A DNA stretch of 64,000 nt from NCBI GenBank assembly GCA_022316685.1, contig JAKJHU010000065.1, positions 3,466,322 through 3,530,321 on the forward strand, given 5' to 3'. This document shows positions 1 to 54,880 of this stretch, one piece after another. The position numbers were made by a program, and so were the translations under genes. The stretch comes from Progne subis subis. Its lineage: Eukaryota; Chordata; Aves; Passeriformes; Hirundinidae. A model generated the notes under the pieces. That model was given only the letters and a program-made list of their open reading frames with translations. It ran no database searches and was not told the origin of the DNA. The stretch's first letter is position 1; each line of letters opens with the position of its first letter.

Positions 1-2320
1 TAATTCCATGTCATTTCTTCAGGTTGGAATACTAAAGTAATCTCTAAACTCCACACTGTATGAAAACATTCTGGAATTAAAATCATATTTAAAGAAACTG
101 GTTCTTAAGGTGAATTATTTTTAAACTAGGGACAATTCAACTGGATAACAGCCATCAAGATGCCATAGTAGTTTTACATAGTTTACAGCTGCAGGTTTTC
201 TCTGCTCTTAAAGTAGTAATTCACATAAATTACACACATTTGTGGAGACTTGGCACTTCTCTCGCCCCTATGGCAGTCAGGGATTTATGTTTAAAGCAAC
301 ACCAGGTTATGGGTAAAACCTTGGCTCCCAGCAGCATTGATGTAATTAAGCAGAATGGAGATACCTGTGAGGTTGCTGAATCTGATACTTTTTGATGGGC
401 TCCTGAAACATTGAGCCTTCGCCACAGCTGCAGCCAAGGTAAGTGGAAAACAGACATCCCACTCCCTGCTTCGGCAGTGCCTGCTACAAAAGCAGACATG
501 CACAGGCTCTCAGTGCGTGTCCATTTTTTATCTAGGACTTACCATGTCTGTCATGGAAACTGGCAGTTCCAGACCCCTGTTTTAAAGTTTAATTTGATAT
601 TCATTATGAGGAAATGGGAAGAGATGCTCTGTTTAGAGACCTTTAACTTTTAGAGTATTTTATGCGTCCACAAAATTTCCACTTGCTTATGCACACAGTG
701 AATGACCAATTAGTTGATGTAACATTTATAATTATATAACAAAGTGGAATCTGCTCAAACACATCAACTAAAACACATCAATTCTCCAGGGAGACCGAAC
801 ACTTTTCAGTAATTACTAATTTGTATTTCCTGGGTTTGAACATGATATTTTATATAACGTAGCTTGTAATTGTTGCTTGTTCAGGCCTTTTAAAATCATA
901 GCAAGCAAAATATAAAATTCAGCTGTTAAATGTACTATTACTTCAGTCCAAAACATTATCTTAAAAACACGGTGATATCTGACTGTTGTACTTTAAAAAA
1001 AAAAAAAAATTAGCAAGTCAATTCAAGAGCAAAACCACAAATATTCAAAAAAAATGTAGCGGTATTTCTTAGGTTTGGAGGCAATCTCAGAAAAGAGGGG
1101 GAAGTTCAGAAACACAAATCCTGCCCTGTTTTCCTGATTCACTGTCACTGGTATTCCCACTCCACCCTCAGTAGCTGAGCGTTGTCCAACTCTTCAGCAA
1201 AGAGATGGTGACTTCCTTCCTAACACCTAAACACACCTTGGCACGTTTGCAAAAGCTACAATAAAGAGCAGCTTCCTTTCTGTTGATGACTCACGGCCTT
1301 TACGGGTACATCCCCTCTATTAGACATTGCTAAAGACAAGTAGGTCTAATTCTATTCTCACTTTTAATAATTTTGAAATAAGTATGATGCAACTGACAGC
1401 AATTAAATCACCCCAGATTTTCATCAAAATGATAAAAGAGTCATTCTTGCAAACCAGGTTCTCATCAAGCGGCGTGCTTCCAGAGGAATGGCACCGAGGA
1501 TTGCTATGGGGCTGAAACAGGCCCCTGCAGAGTCTGCCCTGAGGTACCTCACACTTCACAGGTCTCTCTGGGGTGTTGTAAAGGAATAAAACATTGCTCA
1601 ACGTCTGCCCCAGATCTACCTCTCCCTTCTCCTGCGGTTCTTGCTGCGCCACTCTCCGTTTCCCACCGTGCTCCATCAGTTGCAGCGGTGCCGCAGAACT
1701 CCGGGACGTGAACCAGCGCCCATCACCAGCGTGGATCCATGCCACAAGTTATTGCAAAACGCCAAAGCTGCAATCATCTCTAACCAAATCCACTGACTCG
1801 TCACAGACTGCTCAAAGAAATGCCATTATGGCTCAAGACCAAGACATGAAACCCCGTGCTCTGCCTTCAGCTGAGACCAGCCCACCTCTGTTCCCAGGTC
1901 ATCTATTTCTTACACCTTATCTAGTTCCTACCCAGTTCTCATGCAATAGGAGGACAAAAATACTTGCTCATGGCCTGTATGTGACCAATTGTGCACTTAT
2001 AAAGCAAAATCTGTCTGACCTATGTCCCACTTCCATCACTAGTATCTGATTTCATAACCAGACCCATTGAGATTTGTTGAATCACCTGAGAAATAAAGCA
2101 TTACTAAAAAGGGTGTGGCCACTGCCTTCCGCAAAGGCCTAAAGAATGTTGCCAAAAAAGAGTTTTATATTGTGATTACAGTTCTACAACCTGCACCAGA
2201 AATTATCTTCACCAGACAGCTTGCTGCCCTGAAAATATCCCTGGCACTGGTTTCCTCAATGTAAAATCCTTCTTGGGAACTTTTTTTTCTTTAAAAGACA
2301 GTTTAGTTTGGAAACTATGT

Positions 2321-2340
2321 GATAAATAAATAAATAAACA
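2321..2340 (-). promoter_or_regulatory. AU-rich element-like sequence (AUUUA repeats)
   Basis: In the IL17RD transcript sense this reads TGTTTATTTATTTATTTATC, containing overlapping UUAUUUAUU nonamers, the form bound by mRNA-destabilising proteins. Function depends on the transcript reaching this point, which is not known. Confidence 0.3.
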
Positions 2341-2426
2341 AGGCCATTTTCCAAGTGTTTAATTTTCCCTCTTACTATGCAAGGCATCCAATCTGATAAA
2401 TTTAATCCTCTGTAATTAAGTTAGAA

Positions 2427-2440
2427 TTTATTTATTTATT
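2427..2440 (-). terminator. Cluster of overlapping AATAAA hexamers
   Basis: On the minus strand this reads AATAAATAAATAAA, three overlapping poly(A) hexamers about 4.5 kb after the IL17RD stop. It is a candidate distal poly(A) site. It could equally be a simple AT-rich repeat, since hexamers of this kind occur often by chance in AT-rich DNA. Confidence 0.3.
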
Positions 2441-5400
2441 AAACCATGAAGGTGGTGACTTCTGTTTTTAGGTTTGATCTTTATTTTTACTGTAGTGTCA
2501 AAGGTAATGAAGAATTCCTGGTTTGCAGTTATTGGAAGTAGTCAATATTCCAATGAAAGGCAGCCTCTAAAGGTTAAGTTAGTTTAAAACTAAAAAAACC
2601 CACTCTCTCAGTTTCCCAAGCCCTTGGTATAATTCAAGGTTCTATGGCAATTAAGAAATGTAACATTGAAGAAATGGAAGAAACGTGTTCCTAGGAAAAT
2701 GCATGATGATTGTCAATAGCAAAGTATTTTAAGTTGAGGTAAATCTCATCATAAACCTGGCTAGCAATTACAAAAAATCAGAGCAAGTTTTGTGAGCAAT
2801 TTGATGTTGATTTACAGTTAAAGGGTTAATACAGAATTTGCACAGGGACCGGATGTGTTAAAGAGCTTAGAATTATGCGAAACCACAGACACACACTTCC
2901 CCCATGGATTAAAAATGCAAAATTGATGGACTGCCATGAAACAAACTTACCTGACTCACATAATCAACAAGACTGCCTCTCTTCAAGCAGATCTTTTTGC
3001 ACACCAGTAGCAACGAAATAGTTAGAATTCCAACTAAATCAACAGGACAGCATTCCATGCACTCACTCACACTAGTTCTTTCTGCCATCTATTGCCAGGG
3101 CCTGTGACCCTACCTGGAGAGTCTGGGAAGCTTTGATTTTTTTAAATTGGCCTCGACTGTTACAGATTTAAGTATTTTTATTACCTGATGAAGAAATTTT
3201 TTTCAGAGGGCGATTTATTCTTGCATGGATTTTTACTATTATAACTATTAAGTCTATTATAAATATTATATCTAACATTATATAACTATATTCCCTTCAT
3301 TTACCTGAGCAACGAATGGAATCAGAGTGATTTCAAGGCTTACTCCTAAAATTACAGTCTGCAGGGTTCACTGACCAGAACAGTGCTTTGAAATCAGCTG
3401 GATGAAAAAGAAAACACATAAATCTTAAGTAATTTATCACATCCTTTGACAAAATTAATCCAGTCCAGGTTATTACAGTTTTGTGGATGTGGACAGGTTT
3501 CACTTGGCATGCAGAACAACCATGTACTGCTAGGAGACCTTCAGGGAGGATATGGGAAAAAAAATTACATAAAACCGTATTAACTGCAATTTTATTAAAA
3601 AATAAAATCTGACCCAGCCCATCCCATACAGAAGTGTTAGAAGTTAAAATTTCTTAGAGTTGCTTGACTATAATAAAGACCCATCAAAACAGCTGCTTCC
3701 CTCCCAGCTGTAGGCATGGACAGCAGTTAGCATGTGCTAATTGTGCTATTGGTACCACACTCAAAGTGTGCAGGATAAAACCACTGCACTTTTAAGCTGT
3801 TTCTTTTTAATAGCATAAGAAAAGCCCAATGAATGAAATGGAAGAAAAATATTTTATTTTGGTTTTTACCTTCTAAATTAAAGTATGACAAAACATTCTT
3901 TCTGCACGTGTCAGGTGCATTCTATTTTCAAGAGCTGATGTGTCCATGGACAGGTACAAATTATGGCAACAACTATACTCCTCATTCAAAATGCTGAACA
4001 CACTGCCACATCTTGAGCCTTCAGCTTTCCAATGCTTCTTCACCCTCCCAGAAATACACTATAAAATAGCAAATATCCACACATTTGAATGTAGCAGAAA
4101 TTAAAGGGATCCTTACACCATTAACATGATGTTTAGAATTTACTAACGCTTGAAAACAGTAGTAAGGTAACCTCTAGTATGTGTGTTAACATTATCTTTA
4201 AAAAAATAATTTTACAAGGATTTTTGCCGATCAGCATAAAGAACTCTTGCCAGTTCAGTACTATGTCCTTCCAGCATCTCAATATACACAGTATGGAATT
4301 GTTTTAAGAACTGTGGCTTTGTAAAAAAGCTATACTAAGTTAGATTAAGTATTACTTCTCTTACTTCTGTAAACTTTAGGTGTGGGCCATCCTAATCTAT
4401 ATTTTCACTTAATTATTTTGTCTTTCTTCTGCATAAATACAGTATCTGCTTCCACCTTAAGCTAAGAAGGAATAAAAGAATTTTTCTTCCCTCCCACCCC
4501 TAGATTTGGCTGCCATCTGCATAGACTTTTCATAATTAACAAATAAGTTTTGCAAGATTGTACAGCAAATTTTGAACAAATTAAAAAAAAAACCAAAAAA
4601 ACCCCAAAACATTAATGACAGGCGATCCTTTGTAAAACTGCCTTCATCCTTTTTCAACACTCAGCTTTCTTAGAGCTCAAAATGAAAACTTCATTTCATT
4701 TGATAATACCAGTTCTACCACGGAATTTAATGGAACAAGTAAATCTTCCCACTCTTTAGCCCAGCATTAAATAACAGCAAATGAGCTGGGACTTCCCATG
4801 GATGAAAGCAGCATTATCTTCACCAGCTCAGTGCTAAGCAATTGCCTCCCCCTCCTCCTTCTCATGTTGTGCAGCTTTGGCATTTCTGTGCACAGCTGAT
4901 CTTCAGCACATAGATTGCATCACCTTTCTGCCCTGCCTTATTCAATCCAAACCCTCTCTCCAGTAAAACAACAAGAATTGCACCAAATCAATATCCCTCA
5001 CAGCTGGATTTAGTGGAGGAGCATCTACCTCTAAATCTACCTAGTCTGACCTTCAATGGGAAAACAAGGAGAATTTTGCCTTCAGTAAGGCCCAAGGCAC
5101 AGCCTTAAAAAGAAATAATCATCAAAGGCGCAGATGATTCACTATGTGTGTAAAATTACGTCAACTTACTTAGAAATCGCAAGTTTTGACGGTTTCCAGG
5201 TAGCATTCTTTGAAATTCAGAAAGCAGAGAGAATAAGGAACCTTTCATTAATGGACAAGGCCCTCCAGATCCAACACATGCTGATCCAAATGCTCACAGA
5301 ATTCCGTATTACAATTGCAAAGCGTGTCAGTTCTGCCATTAATGGTTATACACAAATAATTGTTACAGCACTTTCTTACTCCACCTGTGATAACAATCTC

Positions 5401-6956
5401 AAGAGTCTTTTGTTTGGAAATTCCAACAATTAAATATAACTGACACAAAGAAACCCAAAACAAAACAAACAACCCAAGGAAACAACCCATAAGCTTTACA
5501 GCTACTCAGTTAGCCAAAATCATCACTTAATAGCTCTATCTCACGCTATTAAAATGGATAATAAAATGTGACAGTTAACAATGTCTAATTCTCGTCTATT
5601 AAAATCAAGAGAATATTTGATGTATTTGAGTTCTCCCTTAATTCTCTTTAAAATAACCTCCTGCTAGTGGAATGTGAATCCATGTTAAATGAGACAGAAC
5701 TTGACTCCATGAGCAGAGTTAGCAAAGGCACATTGGTAAGGTGTCCTTTAGTATTTGCTGTTCCCAGGCTTACTGTAATAGTGCCTAGAATTGCAGTTGC
5801 ATAGATGCATTTAACTTCAGCAAAGTTGCCCCTTGGAAACAGCAGGGACATTTTGGATAAGAATTTACCCACCTGGTCACTGCAGGAAACAGGACAGCAG
5901 ATAAAATGGCCAGTGGTAGCTCTTGCATTTTTCCTTAACATAACACTAGTGACAGCACACCACCTTAATCACTAAATGATGATAAGTAGTGTAAACTACA
6001 AAATAGCTCACTGGCTTCTGTTTACTGCTTGGCTCAAGACAAAGTATTCCTGCCTTTTAACTGCTTATCTTGGCTTGTTTTACCCCAGGTGGTTTTGTCC
6101 ACGAATGACAATATGAACCCCCATAAAGCTTACTCCTCTCGTGGCTAAACAAACACAGAACATTTTCAATATAAAACATGGGTTTTCCTTCTCCCACCTC
6201 TTAATTCTTTATATTAGCCCTTCAGGAAGAAATTAGGAAACACTGTTTCCATGGCATCACTCGGCATAGGGAGGAGTTGTATTTTTGGCTGTTTTAAGAA
6301 AGATCCTTCAGCCTCAGCGTGGTGCTGTTTGTGAGTCACCACAGACAGAGATTAATGCACAAGCGGGAGACACGCAATGAAATTAAATACTGAGACACAT
6401 CAACATCTGGGAAAAGGAGACTGAAGAAGAGAGCTCAAACACTTTGAAAAGAAAATTATTTCTTCTGATGGAGAATTTCTTGATCCCACCTTTGGCATTT
6501 TATCTTGCTTCTGAAAAAAATCCTGTTCTCACTCACTACAACACTTCTGCCATCAAGTACATCAGCACTTAAAGTTAGAGGCTGGACTACAAAATTTACT
6601 AAGGCTTAACATTCCAAGCTATTTTATGCCTAGTTTCAAAGTTATTCCTAGCAAAAAATAGTAAATGCTGATTTTGGCATGTGTAAACAATGTAATATCA
6701 TGACATTTAAATTGTAACAGGAATAATTTTAAATGTATGCTCTTCTATTTTCCCGTGCTACATTTTTCAAATCATGAAAGAGTTTTTATAAAAAGACCAA
6801 TAGATTCAAGTTTACTGGCCACAAAAAAAATGAAATAACACAACTTTCAGGGGCTGTTTGTTCCTTCAAGTAGATTTGGTGCTGAGGCAGTGTGGTAGTT
6901 AAAGCACAAACGGAGGCTGTTGATAAAGTGGCAATGCATAACAATGTTGTCATGTA

Positions 6957-47684
<40,728 letters not shown>

Positions 47685-48120
47685 GGTCCGCAGCGAGCCC
47701 GGCGCGGGCGGCGGCGGCGGCGCTGCCCTCGAGTGCGTGCCGGTGTGTCGGTCCGTGCGGCCGTCTGACTCCGGAGCCGTGTGTGCATGCGCGCCCGGCC
47801 GGGGGCGGGGGGTTTGCCCGAGCCCCGGCCCCGCCGCCCCCGCCCCGCGCCAGTCCTGGCGAACGGCAACAATGGGAGAGAGAAGAATCCCCTCCGGCTG
47901 CTTCGCTTACTCCCTTCCCTTCCCTTCCCACCCCACTCCCCGGGACAGCGGCGGGCTGCTGCTGCCCTCCTGCACATAAGGGGGTCAGTCCAGTACCTGG
48001 CTGAATTTCCATCTTCGCTCCGTGGTGCCGTGCCATATTCCTGATCCGCTCGCTACGTTGCAAGGGAGAGAGGTATCAAGAAAGATCAGTCGTAAGTCTT
48101 TGAGATGATTTCATGCATTA

Positions 48121-48450
48121 CAGAATCAATTAGGTTGGAAAACACCTCTGAGATCATCAGGTGCCATGTCCAAACTTTCCTTAAAATACTTTAAAGGGAG
48201 TGTGACTCCTCCATCTCCTGGGCAGTCCATTCCAAAGTCTCATCACCCTTAGGGTGAAGAAATTCCTCCAATGCCCCACCTCCACCTCCCCTGGCACAGT
48301 TTAAGACTGTGTCTTGTCCTGTTACTGCCTGGGAGAAGAGACACCACAGGCTACAACCTCCTTTCCAGGTACCTGTAGAGGGTTATAAGGTCACCTCCAA
48401 GCCTCCTCTTCTCCAGGCTAAACAAAACCAGTTCCCACAGCTACCCCTTA
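48121..48450 (-). repeat. CR1 LINE fragment (minus orientation)
   Basis: Plus-strand landmarks: CAGAATCAATTAGGTTGGAA, GGTGAAGAAATTCCTCCAAT, CTACAACCTCCTTTCCAGGT, AGGGTTATAAGGTCACCTCC and TTCTCCAGGCTAAACAAAAC. It lies immediately upstream of the IL17RD CpG island. Confidence 0.92.
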
Positions 48451-48744
48451 ATTACTTTTTAATTAAGGAAGACAAGCTGGAAGAATATGCTATCATAAAA
48501 TTTTCAATTGCAGAAAATGCAAAGGAAGTCATATGTGGCAATAAATATTTCAACTTTTTCAACTGGAGTTAATTCTGATATTACACACTTTGATGAAAAC
48601 ACTTTTCCTTAAAATTAAATAAATCACATTTCTGATAAATATCAAATGTGAGGTGGTTTAATATATAAGTAAATTACGTCAATTTCCTCCGCTTTGTCTC
48701 AAAGTCATATATGAGACAGAGCAGCCCAAGGCTCCTCTGACGCA

Positions 48745-48858
48745 CAGGATGATTCAGGTTGGAAGAGACCTCAGGGGTCACCAGGCCTAACCCTCTGCTC
48801 AAAGGAGCCCTAACTTCAGTTTTAGATGAGACAGCCCAGGGCCTTGTCTTACATCACT
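48745..48858 (-). repeat. Diverged CR1-like 3'-end fragment (minus orientation)
   Basis: GATTCAGGTTGGAAGAGACC, TCAGGGGTCACCAGGCCTAA and CCCTCTGCTCAAAGGAG, with a CAGCCCAGGGCCTTGTC end, resemble an older CR1 subfamily distinct from the copy at 48.1 kb. Confidence 0.75.
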
Positions 48859-51800
48859 TATATGTATCACTTAACTCCAGTTATTTTGAAAACCTTTATT
48901 TTAGTACATTCTGTTTGCTATGATTAAACTTGGACAAAGCCATCATCTTAATGGAACAGACTAACCCATCAGTATTTATAAAAGATATTACAGTTTGGAT
49001 TAAAATAGTATGTAAAACCACCACTAAGGCAATCAGTTGGAACAAAACATGACCAGCGGGTAATTTTTAATTACTATTGGTTTTACACCTATCATAGGTT
49101 TTCCATCCTTTGTGACTAGTATGAAAATAATACGATAAAGCTTTCTTAAACTGCCTAAGTTGATGGATCACAGCTCTGGCACTTACAGTTACCTTTGAAA
49201 ACAAGTTTATGACTTCTTGATAGGATGGCTATAGCCCTTCATTGTGACGTGAAGAGAAATTACTTTTTTTAGCAAAAATTAAACTTGTTTTTTTAGCAAA
49301 GATTGGAGATTAGGCCATAGTTATTTGCAGCTCTGGGATCAAAAGGTTCTTACTTTTGATCTCCATTGCCCCTGCAGGCTGGAATTCTGAAAAAGGTAAT
49401 ATTAAGTCTCTAGGTGAAATTCCACTGATTTTATGATGAGATGTTTTTGATGGTCAGGTCCACCCAGGTCAGAATGGAAGTTTAGCACGTTTTCTCACTG
49501 TACACCACACACTTCTGTTCGGGTATTCCTGCTTTACTTTCTCCTTTCATTACTCAGAACTGTTCTAACAGGCTTGAAAACTATATGAACATTTTTATTT
49601 TTAATCAAGTCAGGCTGCATAAAACCTGTAAATAACTAGTCCTTGAACGTTTGAATGAATTACAAAGGACATAAAATACCACAGCATCATGGCTAAAGAA
49701 AGGAAGACATATGTACAGCTCATTTACAGGTCAGTAAATACCTCTGCTTCCCATAACCACCTATGACAAGCAAAGATTCCCTGCTGAACAGCATGCCATT
49801 GATCTGCAATTAAATCTTCTAAACCATGGGGAAAACGGGCCTTTTCTATTAACAGAGATCGAGATTGCTGGAGAAGCTGTAATTTTTAAGTGAGGACAAA
49901 ATTAGCATTATCTGAGCTATTGATGCATCAGCCTACGACAATTTTAACAAAAACCAGACACACAACAAATAGTGCCAATGCCTTGGTAGCAGAATAACTG
50001 AAGAACTCCCAGCTGCCACTGGCTGCACTGGCAGTATCCAGAAAGCAGCAATATTATTGGCCGTATTTCCTGAGACCTCAAGCCTAGCAGCACAGAGCAA
50101 AGATGCCATCTGACAAAACCAGCATTGCTATTTCCTTCCCAACTGTTAAGCTAATAACAAAATGACACATCGGAAAAACAATTCCTCCATAGTGCCACAA
50201 TGTCCAACTTATCCTGTGAGTGCACTGGCTGAATGTGGAAGTACTGCATTGCTTCAGATGCATTTAGAATAATTTCCACTGATCTTTGGTGGAAAACAGT
50301 AGTGGAAAGGCAGGAATCAAATGACAGCAGTTAATGTTTCTAACTGGAGTCTCCAAACTGCTGTGAGCTCATGGAAGGGCAAAAGTGGCCATGGGGACTC
50401 TGCTTCTCTGTAGGTTCTTTTGTCCTTTTTACAACAGTCTCTTGTTTCTGAGTAGTATAGAATGCGTAATACGCAAAAGTCATGGGTATCAGTATTCCGC
50501 ATTCTACAGCTGCTTTTGGTTGCCACTCTCCCTTCTTGCTTCAAGCTAAAAATCTTTTTTTTCCCCTTCCCCTTTCTGAGCAGCTGTTCCCAGATGGAGG
50601 AGACAGTGAGAACTCAGCAATTCCTATAAAAACATGAAAACTCATGTACCAAAAATTTCTGATAATATGGTTAAAAATTCCCAACAAAATCTTTCTGTTG
50701 CTCAGCAAAAATTCATTGTTGGATTTGGAAGCTGTATGCTTCATCCACAGTTCACATTTCTAGCATTGAATTCTCTCCCAAGAGAGACTGAATTCAACTG
50801 CAAAAGAAATCAGTCAAACAGCTCAGTTTGGGGCAGAAAGCATGCATCAGGCTTGCAGAGTATTCTGCTAAGTCAGACAATCATGACTATCGCAGTATCA
50901 CAATATTGCAATAAGTCAATAACTCCTGTTACAGACAGACAGACACTGCCCACTGTTAGGAAATGAGGATGTGATGCAGTGAACCAAGCAGACAGTGTGC
51001 TAAAAGAGATCCCAGAAGAGAAATCCCTCAGCGTGAGGGTCTTCTGGAACTTCATCTGGCAGACAGCTGAAGACAGAAAATCAGATCTTTTGAAAGCACA
51101 CATTTACATGAAATTATCCAACTTCCATGGGGATGCTTTATCTGTGGGATGAGCACCGAGCATAAAATAGAGGAAGAACCATCTTCCAGTATCAAACCTT
51201 AAGAACAAAACTAAAAAGCGTGACATGGATGTGGACACTCCCAGCAAGGGCATGAAAATTCCCACTGGTGTCAGGGGTCACAAAAATTCTGTTTCCGTGG
51301 AATCTTCTGCATTATAACATGCCATAGTTTCAAATGATTTGGCCAGGCTCAAGTGAAAGATTATCAACTGATAAGAAAGCAACCTCAAGCCATAAAATTG
51401 AACCAAAATTTGAATCAAATCTATCGTTATGAATACCCATCTTGTTCAAGGCAACTGTTAAATCATTATGGCTTGACAAATGTGACAAAAATTCATGAAA
51501 CACAGAGTTCTTACAGAAAAATCTGTATTACCAGTCTCATTTTATAGATGGGGAAACAAGCACCAAGTCATAAAGATGCCTGTTTTTACACCTTACACAC
51601 ACGCTCAGGGCTAAAGCAATAATTAGATTTGAAGTCAGCAAAGACTCTGAGCCTCAGTAAGACAGGAAAAGACCCCTGTGTGTAGCATTCTTTCCTTTTA
51701 ATTTGCTGCTTTCTGTAGGGACACACTCTACTGGCTAAGGTCATCCAGATGGTTCCAGTGGGTGCAAGCCTCCAGAACAATTCCATTCCAGAGTTGCTTC

Positions 51801-54686
51801 TCTCTCAGGAGTGGGACAGAGCACCCAGCAGGCTGTCCTGGCAGCCAGCTGCCTCCCGCTGTGGCCACACATTTATTGGCACTTCTGGAGTAGCTGCTGT
51901 GTCCAGATGGGAAAGTGGAATTAGATGCATGAATTCTACTTTGACACTGGCAGGCACCATTTCTATATCCAGATGCTTTGCAACAGGTCCTGAAAGTGAG
52001 CATCCAGTCCTGCCTGCTGACTAAGCCAGACCTTCCAGAATCCCCTGGAGTGTACCAGCAGGGATGTTTCTCACTTGCTCACTTTTTTTTAATTATTATT
52101 TTTTTGTCACAGAGTCATGTTTGAGATTTTTCTCAAAAATCCCAAGTCTGTGTCCAGATACTTGGGGATGTTTTTGAGGCTTGCAGAGCTCAGAGGGAAG
52201 GGAGTGAATGTCTTATGACCTTTCTGGATGACTTAATCCCTTCTACAGGAAATTGCACTTAATGACCAGAGAAGTTTAAGTCCCGTATTCCTAGAGGCTC
52301 AAGTCAGCATCAGATATAGGAGTATGTTATGGTGAGAAAGAAATTACTGAACTAAACCAAACAGCTATTATGTGAAAATTACTTCTGATCACCATCAACA
52401 ATTTGTCAGTGATCCACGCATGCAAATTTTCATATAATATTACCCCTCCTCAGACCTCACAGTTCCCTCAATTGTATAGAGGCCTCCTTCTTCTACTGTC
52501 AGAAAATGTTTGCAGCCAAATGTCAACTTTCTGTATTTCTGTTTAGTTTTGTGTCTGTTTATTCATATGAATATAATAAAGGAAGTTCTCTAAGATTATT
52601 CAACTTAGTGATGTGCCACTAAGCACCCTTCTCCCTGTTCCAAAAGCACACCGAAGTGACTCACCCTGTGGCCACATGTTCCTGAGGGAGCAGGGCAGGA
52701 CGGCATCTTTCAGCAGCAGTCTTCTGTTATACTGGATTAGGTGTAATATGAAACTGCACTTTTAAAAAAGAGTAGATTTACGATGCAAAGAAAATTAAAA
52801 ATTGCAGGGATGAGTCATTTTTCAATAAAAATTCTGTTGAACTAAAATTATTCTGAACCAACAAGTATCCCAGGAGATATCTATGTTTTATTCTTTAACT
52901 ACAAGAGAATAATTTGTAATGTTCAACTTTAAAATAATGCATTTCTGCAATATAGAAATTTTATCTCAAACAGCTGCTAAAAACACAAACCAAGATCCTC
53001 ACAATGTAGTTTGAATAAATGCCAGAAATGATAACGAAGTAACGTCTTTACAAAAGTTTCCGGTTTTAATTCTGCTCTCAACACTTTCTTATTGCAGCAC
53101 AATGCTTCCCATGCAGAGAGCCTGTCATTTTCCTTCTGCAGGGAAATATGGGGGAGGGAGGTGGGGTGGGAGAACAACCCGAACCTGATTTAACAGTCTA
53201 TTGTGCAATTCAACAGCGTCCTGTGGCAATGTCTGCAAAATTAATCCTAGCACACTAAAGGACCCCTCACTGAGCATAACCTGCCTTAAACCCTTTCCCA
53301 TTTAACTGAGGGAGAGTTATTTGCTCAAGCACTTTGGGATGACATAATTTGTTATTTGAGGCCAAAAGCTAAGGGTAATTAAAGAAAATGTTCTGAATTT
53401 TTTTGCAATTAAAATGCATGGAGACACTTGTAACAGATACCACTGCAGAACAATAGAAACATAACTGGAAGAATTAAAAAAAGCCTGACTATTGTGCAAC
53501 CAGTGTGGAAGAAGATTGGAAAGCCCTTTGTCAATAGCACCTCATTCTACTCCCACAAAGGGAAATACACAAACAAAAAAAAAAATACAAAGGCTAGGAG
53601 GCATATGGAAATTGCTTTTTTTGTTGTTTGTATGATAGATATTCCCCAAAATATTCCCGTGTAATTTTAAAACACTTCATAACAGCTTTCTGAAAGAATG
53701 CACAGCAATTCTACATGACTGAGCTAAAAGAAGTGGAGGTAGGGCCCTGTTAGGAATGACAGTTGTTGCTGGCAGCTCTGCTTCTTCAAGAAACAAACTC
53801 ATGGTTCTTCTTCTCTACAGTCTGGCTTATTATTTTAGAACACAAATTTGAAGCAGTTGGATATCAGGATTGAGTTACCCGCTTATTTTTGGAAAGAATA
53901 AGATAAATATGCAGATAACAGACTGAAATGCAGTCAACAAGATTTGTTAAGACTCCATGGAAAGTTAAAGCTTGTTAATATGATAGGTTACAATAGATTA
54001 ATATTATTTCTTTCTAACTAGATTATAATACTAACAACCATTGAAAATACCAGTCCTCCTAAACCATAAATTGTGATAAAACAAACTGCCCAGGATGTTT
54101 ACAGAGGAAAGAAGGGAAAGACTGGATCGTTTTTTTAAATTTAAACCAAAACTTAACCCAAGAAAAATTTCCCATGTAACCAACTTAAATTTTACAAAAG
54201 TCTCAGCATTCTAAGGGTAGTGCTGATGCCTCCTGAAAATGCTTCCCTCTGACTTGCTTTCTCTGCCAAAATGAATTAGAGCAAATTGCAGAAATATTGT
54301 CAGATAGCCATGTCCTATAGTACATGAGATGCAACTCTTAAGTTTCAGAATCCTACAGATACTTGAATCATGACAGATGGATACTATAATATTTTTTAAT
54401 ATTTTGCTCTGACTGAATGCTTTGAAAAGCAATAAGAATGGTTAATAGGTGCACAGTATTGAAACAGCTTAAAGTAATTTCTTATCCTTCTAATGTGACA
54501 AAACAATGAAAAATGAAAATATGGCGGCCATAAGTGTTTCTGCCTGGCAAATACTTGCATTGACAACATGGTATTTAAAATCACAGAATTATATTAGTAG
54601 ATATTGTACTAGAAGTCATTCTAGGTTTTACACTATAATGAGTGGGGTTATTTTAGAACTGCAGGATAATTTGTCAAAATCTTTCA

Positions 54687-54880
54687 CAGAATCATTCAGC
54701 TAAGAGAAGACCTCAGAGACAACCTTTGACCATCACACTGTGAAGCAGACCATTGCACTAAATGACACATCCAGTGGCTTCTTGAGCATGTCCAGGGGTG
54801 GTAATTCCAGCAATCTCCCTGGGCAGCCTGTTCCAATGCTTAACAATACTCTCTGTGCAGAAATATCTTCCTGGGAATTC
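54687..54880 (-). repeat. Diverged CR1 LINE fragment (minus orientation)
   Basis: CACAGAATCATTCAGCTAAG, AGAAGACCTCAGAGACA, GGGGTGGTAATTCCAGCAAT and CTGGGCAGCCTGTTCCAATG are recognisable CR1 landmarks. The copy is more diverged than those at 18.4 or 28.3 kb. Confidence 0.85.

Larger units (their letters stand above)
1..6956 (-). other. Downstream of IL17RD: probable long 3' UTR then intergenic
   Basis: No coding exon was recognised on either strand. IL17RD transcripts are known to carry a long 3' UTR, so a good part of this AT-rich region is probably untranslated mRNA, but the end cannot be fixed by eye. Open frames here (for example plus-strand 1594-2049) show no recognisable family similarity. 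Several minus-strand AATAAA hexamers occur, most strikingly the cluster at 2427-2440. Confidence 0.5.

Noticed and set aside
1594..2049. 151-codon plus-strand frame downstream of IL17RD
   Set aside because: No recognisable domain, opposite to the gene, and the composition is ordinary; a plus-strand gene cannot be supported.
54515..54532. YY1-like motif (ATATGGCGGCCATAAG) suggesting a promoter between the two genes
   Set aside because: A single motif in AT-rich DNA with no CpG island or exon nearby is not enough to call a promoter.
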